DNA of 64,000 nt from positions 1 to 64,000 of the forward strand of contig JACRMI010000164.1 of NCBI GenBank assembly GCA_016215025.1, written 5' to 3'. The position numbers and the translations under genes are program-made. Shown one piece after another: positions 9,233 to 17,279 of the stretch. This DNA comes from Chloroflexota bacterium (lineage in GTDB: Bacteria > Chloroflexota > Anaerolineae > UBA4142). Position 1 is the stretch's first letter. Every line of letters starts with the position of its first letter. The notes beneath the pieces were generated by a model. It was not told where the DNA came from. It worked only from the letters and a program-made list of their open reading frames with translations, and ran no database searches.

Positions 9233-10483
9233 ATGCACACACGATTCACACTCTGGGCAATTGTTTTCGTAGCGCTCTTCGGAGCAAGTTGTAGTACACC
9301 AACCACGGCAACGCCGACTTTGACCCTAGCATCCACCCTCATCGCAACGCCAACGCAAACCCCGATGCCGACTCCAACCATCATGCCAAACACACTTGTG
9401 CTGGCGAATGGTACGCTGATTGATGGAACCGGTGCGCCGCCGATATCGAACGCAGTGATTGTTATGCGTGATGAAAAGATCATCAGCGTTGGCAAACGCG
9501 ATCAGATGTCCGTCCCAGTGGGCGCACGCGTCATCGACGTGCAAGGCGCTACGATCTTGCCTGGGTTCATCAACGCGCATGTCCATGATGCATATTCGGC
9601 TCGCAATTTGGAAGCTTGGGCACAAGCCGGCGTGACAACCGTTCGCGATGAAGGCATTCTTGGCGGCAGCTCGTTATCTCAGCTTATTGAAAAACGCAAA
9701 ACTGAATGGAATAATCCTCAATTCGCGCGGCTGGTCACCACCGGTTGGATGATGACGGTACTGGGTGGATATGGTGGCTTGTACGTCTCGACGTCCGCCG
9801 AGGCACAGCAAAAAGCAAACGAGGAACTCGATCAAGGCGCGGATTTGCTCAAGCTCTCGATGGAAGATGGTTATGGCTCGCGTAACGACTTGCCGCTGTT
9901 GTCGTTAGAGCAAATAAAAGTCATCGTCGATGTCGGACACGCGCGCGGCAAATTTGTTTCGGCGCATATTACGGAAGCCAAATACTTGCAAATCGTCGTC
10001 GATGCCGGTGTCGACGATGCCGCCCATATGCCCTGGGATTCGGTCAGCGACGATGTGATGCAGCGCATGATCGCAAAGAAAATCTATGTCGTTCCGACAC
10101 TTACCGTCATGGAAGCGTACGGCGCGTTAGCCGGCAGCCAATTCAACTTGCGGCGTTTTGTCGCGATGGGTGGACAAGTCGCGCTCGGCAATGACTATAC
10201 CAACATTCCGCAAAACAATTTTCCGCACTTTGAGTTGGGCATGCCCATGCACGAAATCCGGCGCATGGCAGATGCCAACATGACGCCGATGCAAATCATC
10301 GTCGCGGCGACCAAGAACGCAGCGCAAGTCTGCCATCTAGAAAAAGAGCTGGGCACACTGCAAGTCGGATACATTGCCGATCTCTTGATCGTCGATGGCG
10401 ATCCGTTGCAAGACCTTAATGCTCTCGCCGATGTTCGTATGGTGATCCACAACGGTGCCATCATTCGCGATGAAAACCAATGA
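9233..10483 (+). CDS. Amidohydrolase-family lipoprotein
   Basis: 416 aa with a lipoprotein signal: the hydrophobic stretch ends in FGASC, so Cys20 would be lipidated, and a Thr/Pro-rich spacer follows. The amidohydrolase fold is shown by the N-terminal beta part LANGTLIDGTGAPPISNAVI, the metal motif INAHVHD (HxH), later metal-ligand candidates FVSAHITEAK and DDAAHMPWDS, a GNDY near the expected last aspartate, and the C-terminal GYIADLLIVDGDPLQDL typical of imidazolonepropionase/prolidase-like members. SD GGAGA lies upstream. It shares a 4-base ATGA overlap with the GNAT gene. The substrate is unknown. Confidence 0.85.
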   Translation: MHTRFTLWAIVFVALFGASCSTPTTATPTLTLASTLIATPTQTPMPTPTIMPNTLVLANGTLIDGTGAPPISNAVIVMRDEKIISVGKRDQMSVPVGARVIDVQGATILPGFINAHVHDAYSARNLEAWAQAGVTTVRDEGILGGSSLSQLIEKRKTEWNNPQFARLVTTGWMMTVLGGYGGLYVSTSAEAQQKANEELDQGADLLKLSMEDGYGSRNDLPLLSLEQIKVIVDVGHARGKFVSAHITEAKYLQIVVDAGVDDAAHMPWDSVSDDVMQRMIAKKIYVVPTLTVMEAYGALAGSQFNLRRFVAMGGQVALGNDYTNIPQNNFPHFELGMPMHEIRRMADANMTPMQIIVAATKNAAQVCHLEKELGTLQVGYIADLLIVDGDPLQDLNALADVRMVIHNGAIIRDENQ

Positions 10484-10965
10484 TTGAAATCAAACGGATT
10501 GAACCGCATCAAACTGAACAAGCCAAGCGCATCATCATCACCGTTGCCGATTCGATTTATCACTGGGACCGCACTATCGACGAAAGCATTCGGCATTTTG
10601 AACAGCGCGACTTTTTCAAAGACATCGAGGATTTCCAGGCACGCTATTTTGATAATGGTGGACTCTTTCTCGTCGTCGAAGACGATGGGCGCATGATCGG
10701 CATGGGTGCGGTTCGCAAAATTGACGACGATGCGTGCGAACTCAGACGCATTTGGCTCTTGCCGGAGTATCACGGTCGCGGCATCGGTTATCGTGTTGTG
10801 CAAATGCTTTTCGATTTCGCGCGCGCAGCGGGATACAAGACGGTGCGATTGGAAACCGACAATCGGCAAGCGCGCGCGATCAAATTTTACGAGCGCCTGG
10901 GTTTCTATCGCATCGCGCCGTTCGACGAGACCGACCATGATGTGTTCATGGAGATGAAACTGTAG
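10480..10965 (+). CDS. GNAT-family N-acetyltransferase
   Basis: 161 aa. The acetyl-CoA loop is RRIWLLPEYHGRGIGYRVVQML (R/Q-x-x-G-x-G as HGRGIG), followed by TVRLETDNRQARAIKFYERLGFYRI, the usual beta5-alpha4 region of GNATs. ATGA overlap with the upstream amidohydrolase indicates translational coupling. The substrate cannot be inferred. Confidence 0.88.
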   Translation: MIEIKRIEPHQTEQAKRIIITVADSIYHWDRTIDESIRHFEQRDFFKDIEDFQARYFDNGGLFLVVEDDGRMIGMGAVRKIDDDACELRRIWLLPEYHGRGIGYRVVQMLFDFARAAGYKTVRLETDNRQARAIKFYERLGFYRIAPFDETDHDVFMEMKL

Positions 10966-11067
10966 GGCAAACGCTTGCGCGAATTTACCCCACAGTACCC
11001 GACGGCTATATACTAAACGCGCGCATCTCTGGTATCCTGGGTGAAATTTTTTCTCGAAAGGATACTT

Positions 11068-12915
11068 GTGAAAAACCGATCACGGCTTTTAATCATCACA
11101 CTACCATTCTTGCTCGTCGCTCTCCTCGGTTTGCTACCCAACCATGCGCTCGCCTCGCTCGAAGATTTACCTAGCCGATGGATCAGAAACCCGTTTTCTG
11201 GTCCACCTTTTCAAGAACGACACCCAAATAATCTAGAAAACGGGTTTCTCGAACAGACTCCGAGTGTCGTCGCTAGCACGAACCTCACATCGCCACTTGG
11301 CACCAATTTATGGTTCTTTCATAACTGGGTCTCGGAATATTCGATGGTCGATGCGTTCAAGCAATCGCAGCCGTGGATTCCGCAATGCCAACCGCCCGAT
11401 TGTGCGCCCGGCATCTGGGACACCCACGAAGCGGCATCGCTCGATCTCGATCCATACGGCTGGGTGCGCACGTTACCATCGCCCACTGATCCGCCGACTT
11501 TTACTTCGGTCGCGACGCAAATGTTCAATGGTTTTGGCGCTCATTATCCCGCCGGTCAATACATCGTTTTGTACGAAGGTGCAGGCACCATCGTTTACGG
11601 TGGAGACGCGGTCAAGAATGTCGCGCTCTCGACGCCAGGCCGCGATGTGCTGGACGTGACGCCGTATGGCGGCATTTTGCTGCGCATCACGTCGACCGAT
11701 CCGAGTCATACCGGTGATTACGTTCGAAACATTCGCGTCATCATGCCGGGTTTTGAATCGAATTATGCAACGCAAATTTTCCATCCCGATTTTCTCGACA
11801 AGATCGGACGTTATCGTGTTCTTCGACCGATGCAATGGGCGGAAATAAATGGTTCGACGCAAAGCTCTTGGGCGGCACGCACCAAGATCGAAGATGCGCG
11901 CTGGCATTTGCACGGCGGCGGCGTCCCCATCGAAATTCTGATCGCGTTGGCGAATCGGACCTCATCCGATTTGTGGTTCAACCCGCCGCACATGGCAGAC
12001 GACGATTACATCACGCAGTCGGCGACGCTCATGCGCAACACACTTGCGCCAAACCTCAAAGTGTATGTAGAATACTCGAACGAAGTGTGGAACGGAGCGT
12101 ACGATTACAATCAAAGTTACTGGGTGCAAGGACAAGGGCTATCGATGTGGCCCTCAGCGGCTGCGTTTACCGCACAAATGAATTGGCACGGAATGCGCAC
12201 GGCGCAAATGTGCGACATTTGGAAAGCGGTGTGGGGTGCACAAAGTAATCGCGTCGTTTGCGTGATGGGCGCGCAATCGGGCAGCGCGTGGACGGCATCG
12301 CAAGCGTTGGACTGTCCGTTGTGGACAGCAGGCGCGCCATGTTACGCCCACGGCATCAGCAGCGTTGCAATCGGTCCGTACTTTGCCGGTTATATCGGCA
12401 ACTCGCAATACGTGACCAATGTTGTAAGCTGGACGCAAGACCCCGATGGCGGTCTGAACAAATTGTTTACCGAAATCATTACGGGCGGCGTGTTGCCCGG
12501 CGGACCTGCAGGCGGTGCACTCGCGCGTGCCTTTTCGGAAATCGATGGGCATGTCGCGGTGGCCAATGCGCGCGGCTTGAGTGTTGTCGCGTACGAAGGC
12601 GGCAGCCATTTTGTATCGCTGACCGGCAACATGACGGTGACCAATTTGTTTGTGGCAGCATCGAAAGATGAGCGGATGGGATCGGTTTACGATCAATACC
12701 TGGCGGGTTGGCGCGCGCACGGCGGAAGACTTTTCGTGCATTACTTTAACGTTGGGCAAAACATGTCCCTGGGAGCATTCGGCGCATTGGAATACATGGA
12801 CCAAACGCACTCGCCCAAATACGATGCGTTGATGCGCTATATCGACAACAACAGTTGTTGGTGGGCAGGATGCGCGGGTTCAACGCTGACGTATCTCCCG
12901 TTGGTCGCGCGCTAA
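11068..12915 (+). CDS. Secreted TIM-barrel glycoside-hydrolase-like protein with YLPLVAR tail
   Basis: 615 aa from GTG 11068, preferred over GTG 11041 because GAAAGGATA lies at good distance. Signal peptide residues 1-29 end in ALA. The central region looks like a clan GH-A barrel: VYVEYSNEVWN puts Glu339 in the acid/base position and VVAYEGGSH puts Glu510 as nucleophile candidate. The protein ends TLTYLPLVAR, a short hydrophobic tail like those I recall on exported Chloroflexota proteins. Residues about 40-61 are encoded by an inverted repeat (11185-11249) that looks like an inserted palindromic element. Exact family and sugar unknown. Confidence 0.65.
   Translation: MKNRSRLLIITLPFLLVALLGLLPNHALASLEDLPSRWIRNPFSGPPFQERHPNNLENGFLEQTPSVVASTNLTSPLGTNLWFFHNWVSEYSMVDAFKQSQPWIPQCQPPDCAPGIWDTHEAASLDLDPYGWVRTLPSPTDPPTFTSVATQMFNGFGAHYPAGQYIVLYEGAGTIVYGGDAVKNVALSTPGRDVLDVTPYGGILLRITSTDPSHTGDYVRNIRVIMPGFESNYATQIFHPDFLDKIGRYRVLRPMQWAEINGSTQSSWAARTKIEDARWHLHGGGVPIEILIALANRTSSDLWFNPPHMADDDYITQSATLMRNTLAPNLKVYVEYSNEVWNGAYDYNQSYWVQGQGLSMWPSAAAFTAQMNWHGMRTAQMCDIWKAVWGAQSNRVVCVMGAQSGSAWTASQALDCPLWTAGAPCYAHGISSVAIGPYFAGYIGNSQYVTNVVSWTQDPDGGLNKLFTEIITGGVLPGGPAGGALARAFSEIDGHVAVANARGLSVVAYEGGSHFVSLTGNMTVTNLFVAASKDERMGSVYDQYLAGWRAHGGRLFVHYFNVGQNMSLGAFGALEYMDQTHSPKYDALMRYIDNNSCWWAGCAGSTLTYLPLVAR
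11185..11249. repeat. Palindromic element inside a CDS
   Basis: 15-bp arms AGAAACCCGTTTTCT (11185-11199) and AGAAAACGGGTTTCT (11235-11249) separated by 35 bases, in frame just after the signal peptide of the GH-like gene. The core is shared with the intergenic palindrome at 55198-55260. Confidence 0.85.
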
Positions 12916-12943
12916 AGCGTGCACAACAAACCAGGAGTCAACC

Positions 12944-13765
12944 ATGAAATACGGTTTTGTTTTTCCTTACGGCGATGCGCGCACGACGGCAAACATGGCG
13001 CGCGCAGCAGAGCAAGCTGGTTGGGACGCATTCTTCGTTTGGGAACCGGTGTGGGGCATCGATGCGTGGATTCAACTCGCCGCCGCCGCGATGGTCACCA
13101 CAAAGATCAAACTCGGCACGATGATTTCGCCGGTGTCGCGGATGCGTCCGTGGAAACTCGCCAGCGAAACGGCAACGCTCGATAATTTGTCGCACGGGCG
13201 CGTGATTCTTTCCGTCGGGCTAGGCGCAATCGACACCGGATTCATTCAATTCGGCGAAGAGACGGATCGCAAGAAACGAGCCGAATTGCTCGACGAAGGA
13301 CTCGACATCATCACCGGTTTGTGGCGCGGTCAGCCCTTTACGTACGAGGGCAAGCATTATCACATTAAAAAATGCGACTTTCTGCCGCCGCCACCGCCGG
13401 TGCAAAAACCGCGCATTCCGATTTGGGTGGTCGGCGCATGGAAGCGTGAAAAATCGATGGCGCGAGTTTTGAGATACGATGGACTGCTCCCGGACAAAAT
13501 GACCGACAGCGGTGAGCACGTCAAACCAACCCCGGACGATATTCGCGCAATGAAAAAATACGTCGCTGAGAATCGCACCGCGACGACACCCTTCGACATC
13601 ATCGTAGAGGGAACAACGCCCGGTGACAATCGCACGCAAGCCGCGTCGATACTGCGTCCATTTGCAGAAGCGGGCGCGACATGGTGGAACGAAGCGATGT
13701 GGGATGCGATGGATAAATCGGACTTGGTGCGGACGCGCATCCAGCAGGGACCACCCTCACCCTAA
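12944..13765 (+). CDS. LLM-class flavin-dependent oxidoreductase
   Basis: 273 aa, luciferase-like TIM barrel: MKYGFVFPYGDARTTANMARAAEQAGWDAFFVWE at the start, then KIKLGTMISPVSRMRPWKLASETATLDNLSHGRVILSVGLGA, the standard F420/FMN-site strand-loop. SD AGGAG precedes the ATG. The last residues (GPPSP) and stop codon come from a dispersed repeat that begins at 13753, so the C-terminus has been rewritten by repeat insertion. The substrate, and whether it uses FMN or F420, is unknown. Confidence 0.85.
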   Translation: MKYGFVFPYGDARTTANMARAAEQAGWDAFFVWEPVWGIDAWIQLAAAAMVTTKIKLGTMISPVSRMRPWKLASETATLDNLSHGRVILSVGLGAIDTGFIQFGEETDRKKRAELLDEGLDIITGLWRGQPFTYEGKHYHIKKCDFLPPPPPVQKPRIPIWVVGAWKREKSMARVLRYDGLLPDKMTDSGEHVKPTPDDIRAMKKYVAENRTATTPFDIIVEGTTPGDNRTQAASILRPFAEAGATWWNEAMWDAMDKSDLVRTRIQQGPPSP

Positions 13766-13824
13766 CCCTCTCCCTACGAGGGAGAGGGAATTTGCGTCCT
13801 CGCAGGGAGAGGTTAGGTGAGGGT
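13753..13824. repeat. CCCTCACCCTAACCC-type palindromic repeat
   Basis: Left arm ACCCTCACCCTAACCCTC, right arm GAGGTTAGGTGAGGGT, with a second inner pair CCCTCTCCCT/AGGGAGAGGG. It supplies the stop codon of the flavin oxidoreductase gene. Confidence 0.9.
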
Positions 13825-13830
13825 ACCAAC

Positions 13831-13858
13831 TTGCCTAAACTTTTTTCCGAACTATAAT
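13831..13858 (+). promoter_or_regulatory. Sigma70-type promoter of the HipA-like/DUF3037 pair
   Basis: TTGCCT, 16-bp spacer, consensus TATAAT, about 28 bases before the start codon at 13886. Confidence 0.7.
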
Positions 13859-13885
13859 CGTATCATTCTGTTTTCGAGAAAGAAA

Positions 13886-14668
13886 ATGGTCAAACATTTG
13901 AACGCTGTTCGATACGTCGCTCCGCTGCGCGAGGGTGGCTCGTTGCCTGCCATCGTCGAAGCGGACGACGACAAACTCTATGTGATGAAATTTCGCGGCG
14001 CGGGACAAGGGCGCAAGGCACTCGTCGCCGAATTGCTCGCGGGCGAAATCGCACGATTACTCGGACTGAATGTTCCCGAAATCGTTTTGATGAATCTCGA
14101 TCCGATGATGGGACGCTCCGAGCCGGATCCGGAGATTCAGGACTTGCTCAAGTTCAGCGTCGGACTAAATCTTGCGATGGCATATCTGCCCAGCGCATTA
14201 ACGCTAACAGCATTGCCGATTACACCGCTGGATGCAACGCTCGCATCCAACATCGTTTGGTTCGATGCGTACGTCACCAACGTCGACCGCACGGCGCGCA
14301 ATCCGAATATTCTTTTCTGGAACAAGCAGTACTGGCTCATCGATCATGGCGCGGCGCTGTACTTTCATCACTCGTGGCTCAATCATCAAAAGCGCAGCCG
14401 CGAACCATTCGCGCTCGTCAAAGATCACATTCTGTTACGCTTCGCCGCTACGCTCGATGCCGCTGACAAAAAATTATCGACGCGCTTAAATGCCGATAAG
14501 TTGCATGGGATTATTGAATCGATTCCGAATGAATGGCTGATGGGCGAATCGAATTTTGAAACCTTGCAAGCAGTGCGCGAGGCATACTGGGAATACTTGG
14601 TCAATCGACTCGAAGCTCCGCGCGCGTTTGTAGAGGAGGCGATCAATGCCCGAGCCAAGCTCGTTTGA
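13886..14668 (+). CDS. HipA-like kinase-fold protein
   Basis: 260 aa from ATG 13886 (the frame is open to 13817, but the promoter lies in between). N-terminal LREGGSLPAIVEADDDKLYVMKF resembles the nucleotide-binding beta sheet of HipA-type kinases (K in VMKF), and NIVWFDAYVTNVDRTARNPNIL with YWLIDHGAAL resembles the catalytic DxxxxNxDR and D-G-A motifs. It is the short, single-gene HipA-like form, not the HipBA toxin. The downstream gene overlaps it by 23 bases and encodes DUF3037, a pairing I recognise from other genomes. Target and biological role unknown. Confidence 0.75.
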   Translation: MVKHLNAVRYVAPLREGGSLPAIVEADDDKLYVMKFRGAGQGRKALVAELLAGEIARLLGLNVPEIVLMNLDPMMGRSEPDPEIQDLLKFSVGLNLAMAYLPSALTLTALPITPLDATLASNIVWFDAYVTNVDRTARNPNILFWNKQYWLIDHGAALYFHHSWLNHQKRSREPFALVKDHILLRFAATLDAADKKLSTRLNADKLHGIIESIPNEWLMGESNFETLQAVREAYWEYLVNRLEAPRAFVEEAINARAKLV

Positions 14669-15029
14669 TTACGCGATCATTCGCCTCGTCCCGCACGAAG
14701 AACGCGGCGAGTTTATCAACGTCGGCGTGATTCTCTACTGCCGCGCGCAAGCCTATCTCGACACGCGCATCGCGTTCGATCCCAAAAAACTTTACGCGCT
14801 CGATCCCGACGCCGACGTGGAATCGGTCCGCCATCAACTTGACCTGATTCCGCAAATCTGCAAAGGTGGCAAAAATCTTGGCGCGTTGTCGGGGCTTTCG
14901 CAAGGTGAACGATTCTTCTGGCTCGTCTCGCCGCGCAACACCATCGTGCAAATGTCGCCGATGCATACGGGGATTTGCACGAACCCGGTGGCGGAATTAG
15001 ATCACTTGCTTGAAACAATGGTTAAATAA
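14646..15029 (+). CDS. DUF3037 protein
   Basis: 127 aa starting FDYAIIRLVPHEERGEFINVGVILYC, the hallmark of DUF3037, and ending near VQMSPMHTGICTNPVAELDHLLETM. AGGAGG precedes the ATG, inside the end of the HipA-like gene, so the two are translationally coupled. Function unknown; by association a partner of the HipA-like kinase. Confidence 0.8.
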   Translation: MPEPSSFDYAIIRLVPHEERGEFINVGVILYCRAQAYLDTRIAFDPKKLYALDPDADVESVRHQLDLIPQICKGGKNLGALSGLSQGERFFWLVSPRNTIVQMSPMHTGICTNPVAELDHLLETMVK

Positions 15030-15030
15030 T

Positions 15031-15075
15031 CCGCGAATCTCGCGAATAAAAAGATAAAGGATTCGCGAGATTCGC
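15031..15075. repeat. Self-complementary tandem-unit spacer (CGCGAATCT units)
   Basis: Left copies CCGCGAATCTCGCGAAT are followed by the reverse-complementary ATTCGCGAGATTCGCGAG after an A/G-rich loop. It begins immediately after the DUF3037 stop codon. Confidence 0.85.
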
Positions 15076-15100
15076 GAGATTCGACGATGGAAGATTGGAA

Positions 15101-15373
15101 ATGGACTGTCGCATTGGATGCGGTGCCTGTTGCATCGCGCTATCAATTTCATCGCCCATACCGGGAATGCCGAATGGCAAGCCCGCCGGTGTGCGTTGCG
15201 TTCAACTCACCGACGATAATCGCTGCAAATTATTCGGCAAGCCAGAACGGCCGGCTGTCTGTGTACGCTTGACACCGCTGCCTGAAATGTGCGGCGAATC
15301 GTTTGACGACGCCATGCACTACCTTAATGAATTGGAACGACTCACAAAACCTGACCTCTTTTCTTCCCACTAA
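15101..15373 (+). CDS. YkgJ-like cysteine-cluster protein
   Basis: 90 aa beginning MDCRIGCGACCIALSISSPIPGMPNGKPAGVRC, then C at NRCKLFG and AVCVRL: the spaced CxxCGxCC pattern of the YkgJ zinc/iron-chelating family. The length is close to the short members. The GGAAG upstream supports ATG 15101. It probably binds a metal or Fe-S cluster; no partner is evident. Confidence 0.75.
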   Translation: MDCRIGCGACCIALSISSPIPGMPNGKPAGVRCVQLTDDNRCKLFGKPERPAVCVRLTPLPEMCGESFDDAMHYLNELERLTKPDLFSSH

Positions 15374-15376
15374 TCA

Positions 15377-15436
15377 CACGAATCCCGAAGGGCTAATTTT
15401 TGCTATTTATTCGTGAAGATTCGAGAGATTCGTGGG
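15377..15436. repeat. Self-complementary tandem-unit spacer (ATTCGTGAA units)
   Basis: CACGAATCCCG on the left against TTCGTGAAGATTCGAGAGATTCGTG on the right; same architecture as 15031-15075 and 29789-29846 with a different unit. Confidence 0.75.
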
Positions 15437-15461
15437 CAATCCTTTCTGGTTCTCCAACTTT

Positions 15462-16652
15462 ATGACATCAATCGCATCTCCTCACATTGACACTACTCAG
15501 TCACGCAAAATCTCCAAAACCGCAGCGTACTATTACGCGTTCATCATCCTAGGTCTCGTCACCGGTGTATTTGGTCCAACGATCAACGACCTGGCACGCC
15601 ATACTCAATCGAATCTTAGCGAGATCAGCATCATCTTCGCCGTGCGTTCGTTCGGCTATCTCGTCGGCTCGCTGCTCTCCGGTCGATTGTTTGATCGGGT
15701 GCGCGGGCATCCGCTCATCGTCGGCGCGTTGATTGTAACGGCGCTCGCCTTTGTGCTGATTCCGCTTATTCCTCTGCTTTGGCTGCTGACGCTCGTCGTC
15801 TTTCTGTTGGGGCTCGCCGAAAGTTCTATCGATGTTGGCTGCAATAGTTTGCTGCCCTGGGTTCACGGCGACAAGGTCGGTCCATTCATGAACGGCTTGC
15901 ATTTCTTTTTCGGCGTCGGCGCATTCCTCTCGCCGATGGTCGTCGCGCAAGTCGTACTCAGCACTGGCGAAATCGTTTGGGCATACTGGTTTCTTGCGGT
16001 GGCGGCGCTCCCTTCCGCGCTATGGCTCACGCGCTTGCCGAGTCCATCCCCGCAGAAACACTCGCAAGAAAATGTTGTGGTGCGCGTCAACAAGTTGCTC
16101 GTCGCTGCGACGGTCGCATTTTTCTTTCTCTACGTTTCCGCCGAAATTACCTATGGCAATTGGATTTTCACCTATGCCACCCGGTTGAACCTCGGCGACT
16201 CAACCATGGCCGCGTTGTTGACGTCGGCATTTTGGGGTGCGTTCACCGTTGGTCGCTTGATCGGCGTGCCGCTGTCAACACGCTTTAAACCGACGACGAT
16301 TCTCATGATCGATTTGCTCGGCGCGACGGCAAGCGTGATAGGTGTCATGCTCTTCTCGCAATCGATTGTGGCGCTGTGGTTGGGCACCATTGCCACCGGC
16401 GCATTCATGGCGTCGATCTTTCCGACGATGCTGACGCTCGCAGCGCGCAAGATGAACATCACCGGTGAAATCACCGGCTGGTTTCTCGTGGGCGGAGGTG
16501 CGGGTGCAATGTTCACGCCCTGGCTCATCGGTCAACTCATCGAGCCAGTTGGCGCGCAGATCACGATGGTGATTGTGTTGGCGAGTCTGGTCGTGACGTT
16601 GGGAGCGTTGGGAGTAATTGTCAACACAGGTCGAAGTCGAGTAAAGCGATAG
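15462..16652 (+). CDS. Major facilitator superfamily transporter
   Basis: 396 aa, about 12 transmembrane helices in two bundles. The MFS loop 2-3 signature appears as GSLLSGRLFDRVRGHP, and the second half repeats a similar loop as GRLIGVPLSTRFKP. ATG 15462 is taken as start, since an upstream GTG at 15432 lies within a repeat; neither has a clear ribosome site. The length and the ESSIDVGCNSLLPWV segment recall the small fucose/BMRP-like subgroup, but the substrate is not deducible. Confidence 0.85.
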   Translation: MTSIASPHIDTTQSRKISKTAAYYYAFIILGLVTGVFGPTINDLARHTQSNLSEISIIFAVRSFGYLVGSLLSGRLFDRVRGHPLIVGALIVTALAFVLIPLIPLLWLLTLVVFLLGLAESSIDVGCNSLLPWVHGDKVGPFMNGLHFFFGVGAFLSPMVVAQVVLSTGEIVWAYWFLAVAALPSALWLTRLPSPSPQKHSQENVVVRVNKLLVAATVAFFFLYVSAEITYGNWIFTYATRLNLGDSTMAALLTSAFWGAFTVGRLIGVPLSTRFKPTTILMIDLLGATASVIGVMLFSQSIVALWLGTIATGAFMASIFPTMLTLAARKMNITGEITGWFLVGGGAGAMFTPWLIGQLIEPVGAQITMVIVLASLVVTLGALGVIVNTGRSRVKR

Positions 16653-16671
16653 TAGAATTGGAGGACAAGAT

Positions 16672-17196
16672 ATGGATCCTTTGGAATTTGCAGAAACCTT
16701 GAAATTATCGATCAATTACGCTATCGAGGCACATCAGTTTAATCCCCAAAAACCTAATAACGCGCTTCGTTTTTGGGATATGCAAACTCCATACGCCATA
16801 CATCCGATTTGGTGTGCGATTACTCTTCTCACCGAAACTAAACTGCCGGATGAAATTCGCATCCCCGGCTATCAGGCGCTTTTGTGGCATGATATACTTG
16901 AGGACACGACTATTTCGTTGCCGGATGATGCAAGCGACACGGTCAAGCAACTTGTTCAGGACATGACTTTCCAAAACTTTGACGACGAAATCGAGCATCT
17001 GTGGGAAAAAAGCGATACGGTCAAACTGCTCAAGCTTTACGACAAAACATCGATTTTGCTCGACGCCGTTTGGATGGATAAAGCCAAGTGGAACAAGCAC
17101 GTTGAACACGCGAGAAAGCTTCTCGATTTTGTGATGAATAAATATGGCGAACTGAATATCGTCAATATCGCGCGCGTGATCTGTATCCCAAAATAA
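16672..17196 (+). CDS. HD-domain phosphohydrolase, RelA/SpoT-hydrolase-like
   Basis: 174 aa with SD GGAGG. The motifs YAIHPIWCAI, then ALLWHDILEDTTI, then LKLYDKTSILLDAV, line up with H...HD...D of the (p)ppGpp hydrolase/HD superfamily (HDVVEDT and KLADR in Rsh proteins). There is no synthetase domain. It may be a small alarmone hydrolase or another metal-dependent nucleotide phosphohydrolase. Confidence 0.65.
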   Translation: MDPLEFAETLKLSINYAIEAHQFNPQKPNNALRFWDMQTPYAIHPIWCAITLLTETKLPDEIRIPGYQALLWHDILEDTTISLPDDASDTVKQLVQDMTFQNFDDEIEHLWEKSDTVKLLKLYDKTSILLDAVWMDKAKWNKHVEHARKLLDFVMNKYGELNIVNIARVICIPK

Positions 17197-17222
17197 GAAC
17201 GGCGGATGCGATTCCGCCGTTC
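17197..17222 (+). terminator. Stem-loop after the HD gene
   Basis: 10-bp perfect stem GAACGGCGGA/TCCGCCGTTC directly after the stop; the following tract is only weakly T-rich. Confidence 0.6.
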
Positions 17223-17242
17223 ATCATTCTCAAAGGTTTTTA

Positions 17243-17270
17243 TCTGCGTTCGTCCGCGTTCGTCCGCGTC
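17243..17270. repeat. Tandem TCGTCCGCGT units
   Basis: About 2.5 copies of a ten-base unit, GTTCGTCCGC, next to the gdhA stop codon. Related in style to the self-complementary spacers, but one-armed. Confidence 0.7.
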
Positions 17271-17279
17271 CAAATCGCT

